Origin: a virus
Strand: one strand, 5' to 3'
Length of the DNA: 64,000 bases
Virus record (IMG/VR): IMGVR_UViG_3300033146_001182
Span: 1 to 64,000 of that record
A program made the translations under genes and the position numbers. The first letter of the stretch is position 1, and each line of letters begins with the position of its first letter. Positions 42,085-49,876 of this stretch are shown here, in pieces. The notes beneath the pieces were generated by a model. That model was not told the origin of the DNA and did not search any database. It saw only the letters and a list, made by a program, of their open reading frames with translations.

Positions 42085-43194
42085 CTAATGAATAATTCTT
42101 ATATTAACAGGTTCTTCTTCAACAATTTCTTCCTCTGTCAAATCACAGATTGAATCATCGTTGTCATCGGTATCAATTTTAATATCAATACCATATGATA
42201 CTTGGTGATAACCTGTTTGTCCACCAGTACCACTTTCTTCATCTTCGGTTGTCCAATTTTCAACTTCATTTTTTGTTGTATCTTCAATGGACTCCCATTC
42301 TTCCTCTTCCCATTCCTCATCAGTCATGACCATAGTTTGTTCTTCTTCCATTTGTTGAAGAAGATGAAGTTCTTGGTCAGCAGTTCCATCTTCAATCAAT
42401 TCAGTAATATCATCATCTGAATAATATTTACTTAATGATGTACGAAGTTCTTTTTCCATTTTAGGAGTGTAATACAAACCTGTTACTGGATGAAGATGTC
42501 GTGTTACAACATCTTTTGAAATTGAAGAATCAATATCACTAAAATGATTAACATAAACAGGACGATTGGAATTGATTTTAGAAGTAAACTCTTTTTCAAA
42601 AGCATCTTCATCAAGAACTTTCTTATGTTTTACTGAAAAAGTCAAATCTTCAGCAAGAATATAAGAACCACAAAGGGTCTTCATTCTTACTTGTCCTTTA
42701 ATTGGTGAAGAAGGGTTAGTTGAAACTACAATTGAAACATCATGGTTTTGATTAATATAAGCATCATCAGTTCCACTAAAAAATGCTCCCATTGTATGGT
42801 GTGAATGGATAACACCAATGATTTTACGACCATCACTCCAACCATATTCAACATTATAAACATTAACTCCTGTTACTTCTTGACTATCAGGAATAATAAT
42901 ATCAGTTACCAGAACATGTTTTTGTTCATGATTAACTTCACCTTCCAGATAAGCCAACCATTCCAAAGTTGGGTAATAATCTTGAAGTTTTTTGATTTTC
43001 TCATCAGCCAAAACTTCAAATTCAACCTTATATTTAGGAACGGTCATATGACCACATGTTTTGATGATTTTAATACCAGCATCCCAACAAGTATTTGCTG
43101 CGGCAATTTGTTTGGCAAATGCCCCACCCTTATTATGTTTTTTAATAAGTGCGTCCATTTCCTCATTGGTCATTGGTTTCAAATGATTTTTCAT
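42085..43194 (-). CDS. JAMM/MPN-domain metalloprotease (deubiquitinase-like)
   Basis: 369 residues. The JAMM motif is complete: H130-S-H132 then S140-G-T-D143 in HSHHTMGAFFSGTDD, with an upstream glutamate in AYLEGE near 84. JAMM enzymes cut isopeptide bonds to ubiquitin-like proteins or mature their tails. The C-terminal 100 residues are very acidic. In this four-gene module it would be the deconjugating or maturation enzyme. Own promoter at 43233-43261. Confidence 0.85.
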   Translation of the reverse strand: MKNHLKPMTNEEMDALIKKHNKGGAFAKQIAAANTCWDAGIKIIKTCGHMTVPKYKVEFEVLADEKIKKLQDYYPTLEWLAYLEGEVNHEQKHVLVTDIIIPDSQEVTGVNVYNVEYGWSDGRKIIGVIHSHHTMGAFFSGTDDAYINQNHDVSIVVSTNPSSPIKGQVRMKTLCGSYILAEDLTFSVKHKKVLDEDAFEKEFTSKINSNRPVYVNHFSDIDSSISKDVVTRHLHPVTGLYYTPKMEKELRTSLSKYYSDDDITELIEDGTADQELHLLQQMEEEQTMVMTDEEWEEEEWESIEDTTKNEVENWTTEDEESGTGGQTGYHQVSYGIDIKIDTDDNDDSICDLTEEEIVEEEPVNIRIIH

Positions 43195-43232
43195 ATTAAA
43201 TCCTTATAGTTTATTTGTTATCAGATGGGGCT

Positions 43233-43261
43233 AGTATAACCTAACCCCATGATTCTGTCAA
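43233..43261 (-). promoter_or_regulatory. Early promoter of the JAMM gene
   Basis: TTGACA, 17 bases, TATACT on the minus strand. The -10 lies in an imperfect GGGGTTAG/CTAGCCCC dyad; the leader contains ATCTGATAAC shared with the E1- and E2-like genes. Confidence 0.85.
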
Positions 43262-43263
43262 GA

Positions 43264-43857
43264 TTAAACAGAATAGAAATCTTTCAAATGACAACCCATT
43301 TCACCACCTGAATATTTCATTACTTTTCCAACAACCAGTGCGGCAGCCATAATGGCAGGAACAGCCCAAGATGGGGTAACACGATAACCATCTTGTGTAT
43401 CACCAACATCCCAAGAAGCAACACGGTCATTGATAGACATACGTTCACCATCATAACCTGATTTTACATACTTAGCACCATTCTCATCTGCCATTCGTTG
43501 ATTTTCAAGTTGTGATTTATGGTTATCAGTACAATCAATAACCCAATCAACATTTTTTGGATAAGTATGGTCTTTCAGTGGAAATGGAAATGCCTTCACT
43601 TTTGTATCAGGACGAAGTTGTTTAATAACAGTTTTGACAATATCAGCTTTATTTTTACCGATAAAATCAGCTGTTACATCCAACCGATTAAGATTAGATT
43701 CTTCCAAAGTATCAGGGTCAAAAACATACAGTTCTTTGATACCAGACATTGCCAAAAGTTTAGCAACATGAAAACCAATTCCGCCAGCACCAACTACTAA
43801 TACTTTCAAATCAGTATTAATTCCTTCAATCAATTCTTGCCGATTGTAAATGGACAT
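43264..43857 (-). CDS. E1-like (ThiF/MoeB/UBA superfamily) adenylating enzyme
   Basis: 197 residues. GAGGIG (23-28) binds the nucleotide, DPDTLEESNLNR (47-58) holds the acidic and arginine residues, and VIDCTDN (107-113) is the conserved central strand. It is shorter than ThiF (about 250), with only two Cys, C109 and C189. E1-like enzymes adenylate the C-terminal glycine of a beta-grasp modifier. The modifier gene at 44958-45170 is the likely substrate. Confidence 0.85.
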   Translation of the reverse strand: MSIYNRQELIEGINTDLKVLVVGAGGIGFHVAKLLAMSGIKELYVFDPDTLEESNLNRLDVTADFIGKNKADIVKTVIKQLRPDTKVKAFPFPLKDHTYPKNVDWVIDCTDNHKSQLENQRMADENGAKYVKSGYDGERMSINDRVASWDVGDTQDGYRVTPSWAVPAIMAAALVVGKVMKYSGGEMGCHLKDFYSV

Positions 43858-43895
43858 AATTTTTTCCTTTCAAATAATCGTTATCAGATAGATAT

Positions 43896-43924
43896 ATAAT
43901 ACGAAATTAAGTTTGATTTGTCAA
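43896..43924 (-). promoter_or_regulatory. Early promoter of the E1-like gene
   Basis: TTGACA, 17 bases, TATTAT on the minus strand, followed by the leader ATCTGATAACGA. Confidence 0.85.
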
Positions 43925-43926
43925 GA

Positions 43927-43958
43927 AAAGATTGGGCGAAATAAATCACCCAATCTTT
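43927..43958 (-). terminator. Intrinsic terminator after the E2-like gene
   Basis: Perfect 10-bp stem AAAGATTGGG/CCCAATCTTT with a 12-base loop and a TTTTCTT tract on the minus strand. Confidence 0.85.
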
Positions 43959-43966
43959 CCTCATTA

Positions 43967-44827
43967 TCAGGTTGACCAGACAGAACCAACATTATCTGAT
44001 ACATCTTGTGTGATACCAGACCGTTCATCTGCCCTTGAGACAGAATACTGGACATCTTCACCACGATTAAGAAGATGTTGTTGGAGGGTTGAAAGTCTAG
44101 GCAATCCTGTTGGTGTGGTAGTTCCTGGTGATGCTGAATTGACATTTTCCAAAACAACCAAGGCTTCACGACCAATTGCCAAAATATCATCAGGTGAAGA
44201 CCAAGTTTGTGGATGTCGCCAATCACCCCAACAATCAGAAGAACGACCCATTGCGTGATAATGTGAAAACTTATCTAATCCAATGGTTTTACGGACGATA
44301 ACTTCATTTACACGGTCATCTTCTGTTTTAATTTCAATAGTAACAGGTGAAATAAGACGTTTGGAGTATTTTGGTTCAATTGGACGACCATCAACATATT
44401 TTGGCCAGTATACACCTTGATACAACCAAACCATACGACCATTACCATTTGAAACAACAGACAAACCAGCTTTTGCGTGTTCACGAGTAATATTTGGCAT
44501 AATATTACTTGAGTTCAATCGTTCCTGTAATTCACGTTCTTTTTCTTCATAATCCATACGGTTTTGTTCAACCATATAAGACATTTCTGACATTTTTTCA
44601 TTCAGAACTGATTTGATTTGTTGAAGTTTTTCGGTAAGTTTAGCAGAATATTCTGCCCGAATATCGTCTTCTGGTAGAGAAAATTCCTCAGTAATTTCAA
44701 GTTTCACCACCCGTCCACCGATACGAACAGTCATTCCCTCAGATTTTACGTCATCAATTGAAACACTATCAAGAGTGTTATCAATAGAATCTTTAATATC
44801 TTCAACAACAGATGTATCCCAAGCCAT
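43967..44827 (-). CDS. Candidate E2-like protein of the ubiquitin-like module
   Basis: 286 residues. An N-terminal beta part and a coiled coil (55-105) precede a C-terminal domain with FSHYHAMGRSSDCWGDWRHP (187-206) and DDILAIGREALVVLENVNSA (213-232). A histidine-containing strand, a Cys followed by WG (C199), then a helix ending before a Pro/Gly-rich tail resembles the E2 fold in bacterial ubiquitin-like operons. C199 is the proposed active-site cysteine. The match is by motif order only; another partner function remains possible. Confidence 0.5.
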   Translation of the reverse strand: MAWDTSVVEDIKDSIDNTLDSVSIDDVKSEGMTVRIGGRVVKLEITEEFSLPEDDIRAEYSAKLTEKLQQIKSVLNEKMSEMSYMVEQNRMDYEEKERELQERLNSSNIMPNITREHAKAGLSVVSNGNGRMVWLYQGVYWPKYVDGRPIEPKYSKRLISPVTIEIKTEDDRVNEVIVRKTIGLDKFSHYHAMGRSSDCWGDWRHPQTWSSPDDILAIGREALVVLENVNSASPGTTTPTGLPRLSTLQQHLLNRGEDVQYSVSRADERSGITQDVSDNVGSVWST

Positions 44828-44863
44828 AATGTTTTCCTTTCTTTTTCGTTATCAGATGAATAT

Positions 44864-44892
44864 ATAATACTATTCTTTTCAGGTGGTGTCAA
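44864..44892 (-). promoter_or_regulatory. Early promoter of the E2-like gene
   Basis: TTGACA, 17 bases, TATTAT on the minus strand, followed by the leader CATCTGATAACGA. Confidence 0.85.
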
Positions 44893-44897
44893 GAGGA

Positions 44898-44938
44898 AAA
44901 AATACAGGATTGAGGTTTTAATTCAATCCTGTATTTTT
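44898..44938 (-). terminator. Strong intrinsic terminator after the modifier gene
   Basis: Perfect 16-bp stem (AAAAATACAGGATTGA and its complement) with a nine-base loop and a T-tract on both strands. Confidence 0.9.
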
Positions 44939-44957
44939 AATTGAAGTTACGTTATTT

Positions 44958-45170
44958 CTAACCAGCCACTTCATAAGGCTTAATTTCCAGTGCCATGCCA
45001 CTTTCCATATTAGCTGGAGCAGTAGCAGGGTCAATTTCCGAACCATTCAGAATAACACGGAATTTCCCAAGTCCAGCATCTTTTGCGGCACTAATTACGG
45101 TATCTTTGAAGGAAGTTCCCTCAGTGATGGTAGAAGTAGAACCATTGATAGTCAGAGTTGCGTTTGCCAT
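44958..45170 (-). CDS. Ubiquitin-like/MoaD-ThiS-type beta-grasp modifier
   Basis: 70 residues. MANATLTINGSTSTITEGTS, a central helix (FKDTVISAAKDAGLG), FRVILNGSEIDP and the end GMALEIKPYEVAG follow the beta-beta-alpha-beta-beta pattern of beta-grasp proteins. The exposed C-terminus ends A-G, suited to adenylation and conjugation; no trimming is needed to expose glycine. Two near-consensus promoters and a strong terminator suggest abundant, separate expression. Confidence 0.75.
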   Translation of the reverse strand: MANATLTINGSTSTITEGTSFKDTVISAAKDAGLGKFRVILNGSEIDPATAPANMESGMALEIKPYEVAG

Positions 45171-45218
45171 AATATTTCTCCTATTTAAGTTGTGGGATAT
45201 TTCCCGTTGATGATTAGT

Positions 45219-45247
45219 ATAATAACCAATCTAAAATCATTTGTCAA
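45219..45247 (-). promoter_or_regulatory. Proximal promoter of the modifier gene
   Basis: TTGACA, 17 bases, TATTAT on the minus strand. Confidence 0.85.
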
Positions 45248-45285
45248 TACTTTTTTATTTTTTATTTTTCCCGAAGACAAGTAAG

Positions 45286-45314
45286 ATAATAACAAAATCA
45301 TCTTACTCTGTCAA
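45286..45314 (-). promoter_or_regulatory. Distal promoter of the modifier gene
   Basis: TTGACA, 17 bases, TATTAT on the minus strand, about 67 bases upstream of the proximal one. The spacer and -10 form an imperfect dyad GTAAGAT/ATCTTAC. Confidence 0.75.
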
Positions 45315-45320
45315 CGATTT

Positions 45321-45776
45321 TTATTCAACATTCCATGATTTATTTTCTTCAATTTTGTTAAGATCCCCTAATGGAAGACCACAACTTTTTCTAAGAAAAT
45401 TCCAACCATAGATACGACCATTTGTATCAAAATCTGGTTTTTCAATCAATTTAATGTCATCAGTTGACCACATATTTTGATTTTTTTGTACCATTTCAAT
45501 CCATTGAACATATTGAGTATGATAATCGTAATATCTATCAATATCAGCTTGTGTTGGATTGATAGTAAGGTCTTCATTTAGAATGATTTTTAATTGTTCA
45601 TCAACATATTCTTGTGCTTTAACAACATCATAAACATTTTTTAATAATTTAACATCTTCTTCTGTTAGTTGAACTGGTTGATTTTGTTGAACTTTTTCTT
45701 GTTCATTAATTTTTTTAATTTCGTCAGATAATAACCACCGTTCTATTTTACCACTTAGATTTTTGAAAAATCCCAT
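45321..45776 (-). CDS. Hypothetical protein downstream of the sliding clamp
   Basis: 151 residues, acidic and helical, with NEDLTINPTQADIDRYYDYH and NGRIYGWNFLRKSCGLPLGD segments. No recognised domain. Separated by 15 bases from gp45, so probably co-transcribed. Confidence 0.65.
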   Translation of the reverse strand: MGFFKNLSGKIERWLLSDEIKKINEQEKVQQNQPVQLTEEDVKLLKNVYDVVKAQEYVDEQLKIILNEDLTINPTQADIDRYYDYHTQYVQWIEMVQKNQNMWSTDDIKLIEKPDFDTNGRIYGWNFLRKSCGLPLGDLNKIEENKSWNVE

Positions 45777-45791
45777 AACTAACCCTTTCCG

Positions 45792-46529
45792 TTATTCTTC
45801 TAATTTAGATAATAGGTAATACTTTTCACTACTGTCATTATTTTCAAATAATACCATACCAGCACCTTGTGCGTCAACCCAAGTAAACTTTGCAGTAAAA
45901 TTATTTAGGTTTTCATTGATACATTGTAATACAGCATTAAAGTTCTTAAAATCAAAACAAATATCAATATCATCATGATCAATTTCACCCAATTCAAAAT
46001 TGATTCCATTGGCAAACCGATTGGTTCTATCAGTTGTTTCCACACTAAACTTTTTATCTTTTACTGTAAAATAAACTTTTTCAAACTTACCAGCAACTTT
46101 ACGGATTTTATCAAAATATTCACCAACTTCTGGTGTCAATTCAAGTTCATAAAATGCAGGAATATTTGGTTCTTGTCCAGTGAATGTAGTGACAAATGAA
46201 GACATACAAAAATGAAGATTTGTTCTATGCCTACCATCCTTCAATGTTAATTTATCATCTGTTACTATAGCATTTACTGTTTCACTATCAATGAGATTAA
46301 GATACGGTTTAACCTTCATATTAGGTTCATCAAAATTAAGTTCAATTTCACCTTGAATTTCATTGATGGCTTCGTTTTTTAAGTCAAGATAAACAACAAC
46401 TGTATTATTGGCACTCCTCATTTTTGTTGTAATTTTCTCATTATCAGCTTTTAACTGAACAGATGGAATTACATAATTAAGAGTTGCTTTCTTAATAACT
46501 TCCTGTAATTGTTCTACATTTATAATCAT
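45792..46529 (-). CDS. 45: DNA polymerase sliding clamp, T4 gp45 type
   Basis: 245 residues, acidic, with the repeating beta-alpha pattern of PCNA-like clamps. MIINVEQLQEVIKKA opens domain 1; ELELTPEVGEYFDKIRKVAG opens domain 2; the C-terminus ends in a strand KYYLLSKLEE. Length is close to T4 gp45 (228). The gp62 and gp44 loader genes are upstream in the same strand, supporting the call. Confidence 0.8.
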   Translation of the reverse strand: MIINVEQLQEVIKKATLNYVIPSVQLKADNEKITTKMRSANNTVVVYLDLKNEAINEIQGEIELNFDEPNMKVKPYLNLIDSETVNAIVTDDKLTLKDGRHRTNLHFCMSSFVTTFTGQEPNIPAFYELELTPEVGEYFDKIRKVAGKFEKVYFTVKDKKFSVETTDRTNRFANGINFELGEIDHDDIDICFDFKNFNAVLQCINENLNNFTAKFTWVDAQGAGMVLFENNDSSEKYYLLSKLEE

Positions 46530-46564
46530 TTATACTAATTCTCCTTAGATTTTTTTATAAGAGA

Positions 46565-46593
46565 ATTGTATCATATCATTACATATATGTAAA
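46565..46593 (-). promoter_or_regulatory. GTTTACAT-type promoter of the clamp gene
   Basis: TTTACA, 17 bases, TACAAT on the minus strand. Confidence 0.7.
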
Positions 46594-46872
46594 TCAACTA
46601 TTTTTTGTAGTCCAAACTTTTTCAGATTTTCGTTTTTTTAATTCACCAAGATAGGAATGAAGAAGGAATTGTTGTTTTACTGTAGGTTTGAACTTCTTCA
46701 ACATTAAACCAGCACAAAAAGCATTAATAATTGTCCAAGTATTGAATTCAAAATCAATTACACAAGCAATATTCATGGCAAATATAATAGCACATAAAAA
46801 ACTCCATAGTTCTTCTTTGTAAATCAATTTTGTAATACCTTTAATTTCTTCATCTAAGTTCAACTTGTCCAT
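46594..46872 (-). CDS. Small membrane protein
   Basis: 92 residues with one or two hydrophobic segments (LWSFLCAIIFAMNIACVIDF and TIINAFCAGLMLKKF) and a basic C-terminus. Unknown function. Confidence 0.6.
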   Translation of the reverse strand: MDKLNLDEEIKGITKLIYKEELWSFLCAIIFAMNIACVIDFEFNTWTIINAFCAGLMLKKFKPTVKQQFLLHSYLGELKKRKSEKVWTTKNS

Positions 46873-47375
46873 AATTCCACCTTTCTGTTTGGGTTCAATG
46901 TAATTAACTTACCTTTTAAGCCACTTGTTTTAACTGATTTAATATTATTTTCACCATATACAACTAAACAACTTGGTGCATTTGCCGTATTAGTAATCTT
47001 ACCAGAAATATGATGAAACTTCAACCTTCCTTTGAAAAAAAATATCGCATCTGCCTTATTCCATATTTGTTCATGAAATCCAATAGTTTCAGTTCTAGCA
47101 AATATTAAACCAATACCATTACCGTGTTTATGTAATTTTTCCATCCATTTGAAAGTTTCTCTCCCATAAGGTGGATTACACCATACTCTACCATACCATT
47201 CTTGTCGTAAACCATTATCTAATGTTGAATAATGATTTTTTGCTGTATCCCAAGGTCTTACATCAGGAAGTGGTGAACATGGGTCTAAATCAAACTCACC
47301 TAATGATTCAATAATATATGGTGGAGTTAACCATTCTTCTTTATTGTGTGTATTTGTATTAAAATCTTTAGACAT
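46860..47375 (-). CDS. dam: Phage DNA N-6-adenine methyltransferase (Dam-type)
   Basis: 171 residues of the phage N-6-adenine-methyltransferase family: EEWLTPPYIIESLGEFDLDP (13-32) for cofactor binding and CNPPYG (66-71), the catalytic (N/D)PPY motif. It methylates adenine in DNA, probably to mask phage DNA from restriction or to mark strands. It lies between clamp and clamp-loader genes. Confidence 0.9.
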   Translation of the reverse strand: MSKDFNTNTHNKEEWLTPPYIIESLGEFDLDPCSPLPDVRPWDTAKNHYSTLDNGLRQEWYGRVWCNPPYGRETFKWMEKLHKHGNGIGLIFARTETIGFHEQIWNKADAIFFFKGRLKFHHISGKITNTANAPSCLVVYGENNIKSVKTSGLKGKLITLNPNRKVELWTS

Positions 47376-47741
47376 TTATTTCTCCGTTAAGGATAATGCT
47401 GCTTCTCGTTTAGAAATACCATACATTTCAACTAACTCATTGATTAGTTTTTCTTTATCTTTTGCTACTTTTGTTTTTTTAGTGAACTTTAAGTATCTTT
47501 TACCTTTTGGGATGATGTTTACATAATACTTGAAAATTAATTCATCTGGCAAGGAAAATTGATATTTATTTATTTCATTAACATATTTTATAATATTAGG
47601 ATCTTCACTAAGAAACAATGATAATACAAAAGCTGAAAACTCTTTTGGTTCATATTCACAAGGTTGTTTTAGTGTTATAGCATTAAGAACTTCTGTTAGG
47701 TGATTTTTCTTTTTTGGATTTTTTGTTTTTGTTTTTGCCAT
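47376..47741 (-). CDS. 62: Clamp loader small subunit, T4 gp62-like
   Basis: 121 residues. LIFKYYVNIIPKGKRYLKFT near 71-90 aligns with the T4 gp62 block FNYLMAAVPRGKRYGKW, and the following helix with a YxxxxxxA ending also fits. It is shorter than T4 gp62 (187). The ATG at 47741 is preceded by GAGGGAAGA. Together with gp44 it loads the clamp. Confidence 0.7.
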   Translation of the reverse strand: MAKTKTKNPKKKNHLTEVLNAITLKQPCEYEPKEFSAFVLSLFLSEDPNIIKYVNEINKYQFSLPDELIFKYYVNIIPKGKRYLKFTKKTKVAKDKEKLINELVEMYGISKREAALSLTEK

Positions 47742-47847
47742 TTCTTCCCTCATGTTTATGATTTTTCATACAATCATTCATAGAATCCTGTAGATTTTTA
47801 ATAATATCAGGATTTAATTTTGCTGGTTTTTTCTTATTTTTACCCAT
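47683..47847 (-). CDS. Small basic protein overlapping gp62, 54 aa
   Basis: MGKNKKKPAKLNPDIIKNLQ, then a Lys/Asn-rich tail. The ATG directly follows the previous stop (TAAATG). Its last 20 codons overlap the start of gp62 in a different frame. Unknown function. Confidence 0.5.
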   Translation of the reverse strand: MGKNKKKPAKLNPDIIKNLQDSMNDCMKNHKHEGRNGKNKNKKSKKEKSPNRSS

Positions 47848-48147
47848 TTATTCTATCTCCATAATGTTTTCAAATATATGCCAAATTAAAGAATTACTAT
47901 TCATTGACACTGTTCCAATAAATCTTAATGTATGTTCATAATTCATAGGATTACCAGTTCCAAATACTCTAATTCGTCTTGGAACTAAAGGATTCTCATC
48001 ATTCAATTTTACCCACATATATAATGAATCAATCATTTCTCCATATGTTGGTGGTTGAGACATTACACTAAGGATTTCTGCATCTTTCGGTAGGTTAATT
48101 ATTTGAAAATCAGTTACTTCCAGTTTATATTTATATATTTTTTCCAT
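47848..48147 (-). CDS. DUF7352-like phage protein
   Basis: 99 residues. YKYKLEVTDFQIINLPKDAE (5-24) and RRIRVFGTGNPMNYEHTLRF, GTVSMNSNSLIWHIFE follow the pattern of a small beta-rich phage family with unknown function. It starts at the gp44 stop. Confidence 0.6.
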   Translation of the reverse strand: MEKIYKYKLEVTDFQIINLPKDAEILSVMSQPPTYGEMIDSLYMWVKLNDENPLVPRRIRVFGTGNPMNYEHTLRFIGTVSMNSNSLIWHIFENIMEIE

Positions 48148-49061
48148 TATACTACACCTTTCATTATCATATTAAAATACATTGTCATAAAATTAATTTC
48201 TCTATTTCCAACAATATTATCTCTATAATCATGTTCACCCAATAGTAAGATTGCCTCACCATCTTTTTTGAATACTGAATCTTCTGCCATAAGAGTTGTA
48301 TAGATATGTGAATATAATCCAGCATAATCAATTTGATGTGATTTAAGAATTGTTCTTACTGCTTCAGGATCACCATTTTTCATGGCTTCTAAAATCTCAC
48401 CATAAGTCTCATCATATGCAGTAATTTTAATATTATTAACCAATTCTCCATTAATAACATTCTCTTTTAATACTACCAATGTCTTTCTAATATCAGGTTT
48501 TTGTTTCCAGATTGACTTAACTAAATCAATTACAACTTTTTTGTCATATTTAACACCCTCTTTATCAAGAATATACCAACATTTCTTGACAACATCAATT
48601 GCAGGTGGATTAGATAGTTCAATAACTCTACATCTTGACATTAATTCTGGAATAATTTTATGTACATAGTTACAACAAAAAATAAATCTTGTTACACTTT
48701 GAACTGATTCCATTAAATCACGAAGCATTGCCTGTGCATTGGTAGATAGATAATCAGCCTCATTAAGATAAACAATTTTAATTCCACCAAAACCAGCACT
48801 TGTGGCAAAGGATTTAACTTTATCTCTGATTGCATCAATACCTGTTTCATCTGAACAGTTCAATTTCAAAATATCAGGATTTTTTGTGTGTTTCAAAATG
48901 TCAACAAATGTTCCTTTACCAGTACCAGAAGGACCGTATAGGATAATATTTGGTAATTCTTCTAATGCTGCTTGTAATTTTGGTTTAACTTCATCATCAA
49001 GAATCATTTCATCAAAAGTTTTAGGACTATACTTAAACTCATATAAGTCATTCAAATTCAT
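48147..49061 (-). CDS. 44: Clamp loader large subunit, T4 gp44 type
   Basis: 304 residues, AAA+ ATPase of the RFC small-subunit group. Walker A GPSGTGKG (43-50), Walker B-like IVYLNEADYLS, and sensor/arginine finger region LMSRCRVIEL are present. T4 gp44 is 319 residues. With gp62 it opens and loads gp45. Confidence 0.9.
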   Translation of the reverse strand: MNLNDLYEFKYSPKTFDEMILDDEVKPKLQAALEELPNIILYGPSGTGKGTFVDILKHTKNPDILKLNCSDETGIDAIRDKVKSFATSAGFGGIKIVYLNEADYLSTNAQAMLRDLMESVQSVTRFIFCCNYVHKIIPELMSRCRVIELSNPPAIDVVKKCWYILDKEGVKYDKKVVIDLVKSIWKQKPDIRKTLVVLKENVINGELVNNIKITAYDETYGEILEAMKNGDPEAVRTILKSHQIDYAGLYSHIYTTLMAEDSVFKKDGEAILLLGEHDYRDNIVGNREINFMTMYFNMIMKGVV

Positions 49062-49076
49062 ATATTATTTCTCCAA

Positions 49077-49349
49077 TTATTTTACTGCTCGTTTCAAATT
49101 ATCTGATGGTTTGAAAGTAGGAACTTGTTTAGATGGAATATGTACAATAGTTCCTGTTTTCGGATTTCTTCCTTTTCGGGGATTTCGTTGTTTTACAATA
49201 AAATTACCAAATCCTACAATTGTAACCTTTCCTTCTTTTCTCATACCATATTCAATACCTTCAAAGGTTTTTTCAACAATAATACGAACATCTTTTTTAT
49301 ACATCCCCAATTCTTGGGCAACATATTCAATTAATTCTGCTTTGTTCAT
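49077..49349 (-). CDS. HU/IHF-family DNA-binding protein
   Basis: 90 residues from ATG 49349, preceded by GGAGAATAAC. The family signature GFGNFIVKQRNPRKGRNPKTG (one residue over the usual PROSITE core) and helix-helix N-terminus (MNKAELIEYVAQELGM) are clear. It bends or compacts DNA. Confidence 0.9.
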   Translation of the reverse strand: MNKAELIEYVAQELGMYKKDVRIIVEKTFEGIEYGMRKEGKVTIVGFGNFIVKQRNPRKGRNPKTGTIVHIPSKQVPTFKPSDNLKRAVK

Positions 49350-49378
49350 TATGTTATTCTCCACTTGTTTTTCTAATG

Positions 49379-49407
49379 ACTATATCAGAAAATAACATTT
49401 ATGTAAA
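49379..49407 (-). promoter_or_regulatory. GTTTACAT-type promoter of the HU gene
   Basis: TTTACA, 17 bases, TATAGT on the minus strand. Confidence 0.7.
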
Positions 49408-49408
49408 C

Positions 49409-49534
49409 TTATTCTTCTGGTATTTTTTCTTTATGTTTAACCTTTCTGGTATATTTTGAATTATCTTTATGTAATTTGGATGGGGGTGCGGTAGGTTTAC
49501 GGATAATATCAACAATCTTTTTTTCTTTTTTCAT
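49409..49534 (-). CDS. Possible small basic protein, 41 aa
   Basis: MKKEKKIVDIIRKPTAPPSK and a Lys-rich tail. AAGGA lies eight bases upstream of the ATG. It overlaps the end of the upstream gene by 26 bases. Confidence 0.45.
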   Translation of the reverse strand: MKKEKKIVDIIRKPTAPPSKLHKDNSKYTRKVKHKEKIPEE

Positions 49535-49787
49535 GAGAATATTCCTTATATTTTTCTAATTCTTTATTAAGATATTTTTCTAATATGTTGAGATTTTTTT
49601 CATCATCTTTGAAATGTTCATATACTTTAATTATATTTAATTTATTTGAATGAAATAAACTTTTAATGGTATGTTTAGCTGTTTGTTTATCCATTCCTAA
49701 TTTAATCAAATCATTTTCAAAATCAAGTGGAAATAAACATCTATCAACCCATGAATAAAATCTTAATGTCTCTGTTAATGTATGCAT
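49509..49787 (-). CDS. Hypothetical protein, 92 aa
   Basis: Starts at ATG 49787 (MHTLTETLRFYSWVDR), five bases after GGAGG; the longer frame would cover the promoter. Helical and charged. Unknown function. Confidence 0.6.
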   Translation of the reverse strand: MHTLTETLRFYSWVDRCLFPLDFENDLIKLGMDKQTAKHTIKSLFHSNKLNIIKVYEHFKDDEKNLNILEKYLNKELEKYKEYSHEKRKKDC

Positions 49788-49809
49788 AATTTCCTCCATT
49801 TCTATAAAT

Positions 49810-49838
49810 AATATAATATATTTTATTATTTTAGTCAA
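49810..49838 (-). promoter_or_regulatory. Sigma70-type promoter
   Basis: TTGACT, 17 bases, TATATT on the minus strand, directly after a terminator and upstream of the 92-residue gene. Confidence 0.7.
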
Positions 49839-49841
49839 TAA

Positions 49842-49876
49842 AAAAGGGAAGAGCATATATATTCCTCTTCCCTTTT
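49842..49876. terminator. Strong intrinsic terminator
   Basis: Perfect 12-bp stem AAAAGGGAAGAG/CTCTTCCCTTTT with T-tract on the minus strand (TTTTTTATTG). It would end the putative small RNA. Confidence 0.9.

Noticed and set aside
45281-45314. GTAAGAT/ATCTTAC repeat as a terminator
   Set aside because: The stem is short and imperfect with no T-tract; it coincides with a promoter and is better read as part of it.
48802-49395. 197-codon plus-strand frame opposite gp44 and HU
   Set aside because: It spans two clearly coding minus-strand genes and their spacer; no promoter or ribosome-binding site.
49803-49810. TATAAATA on the plus strand
   Set aside because: It points into minus-strand genes and lies within AT-rich promoter sequence; no plus-strand gene follows, so chance is likely.
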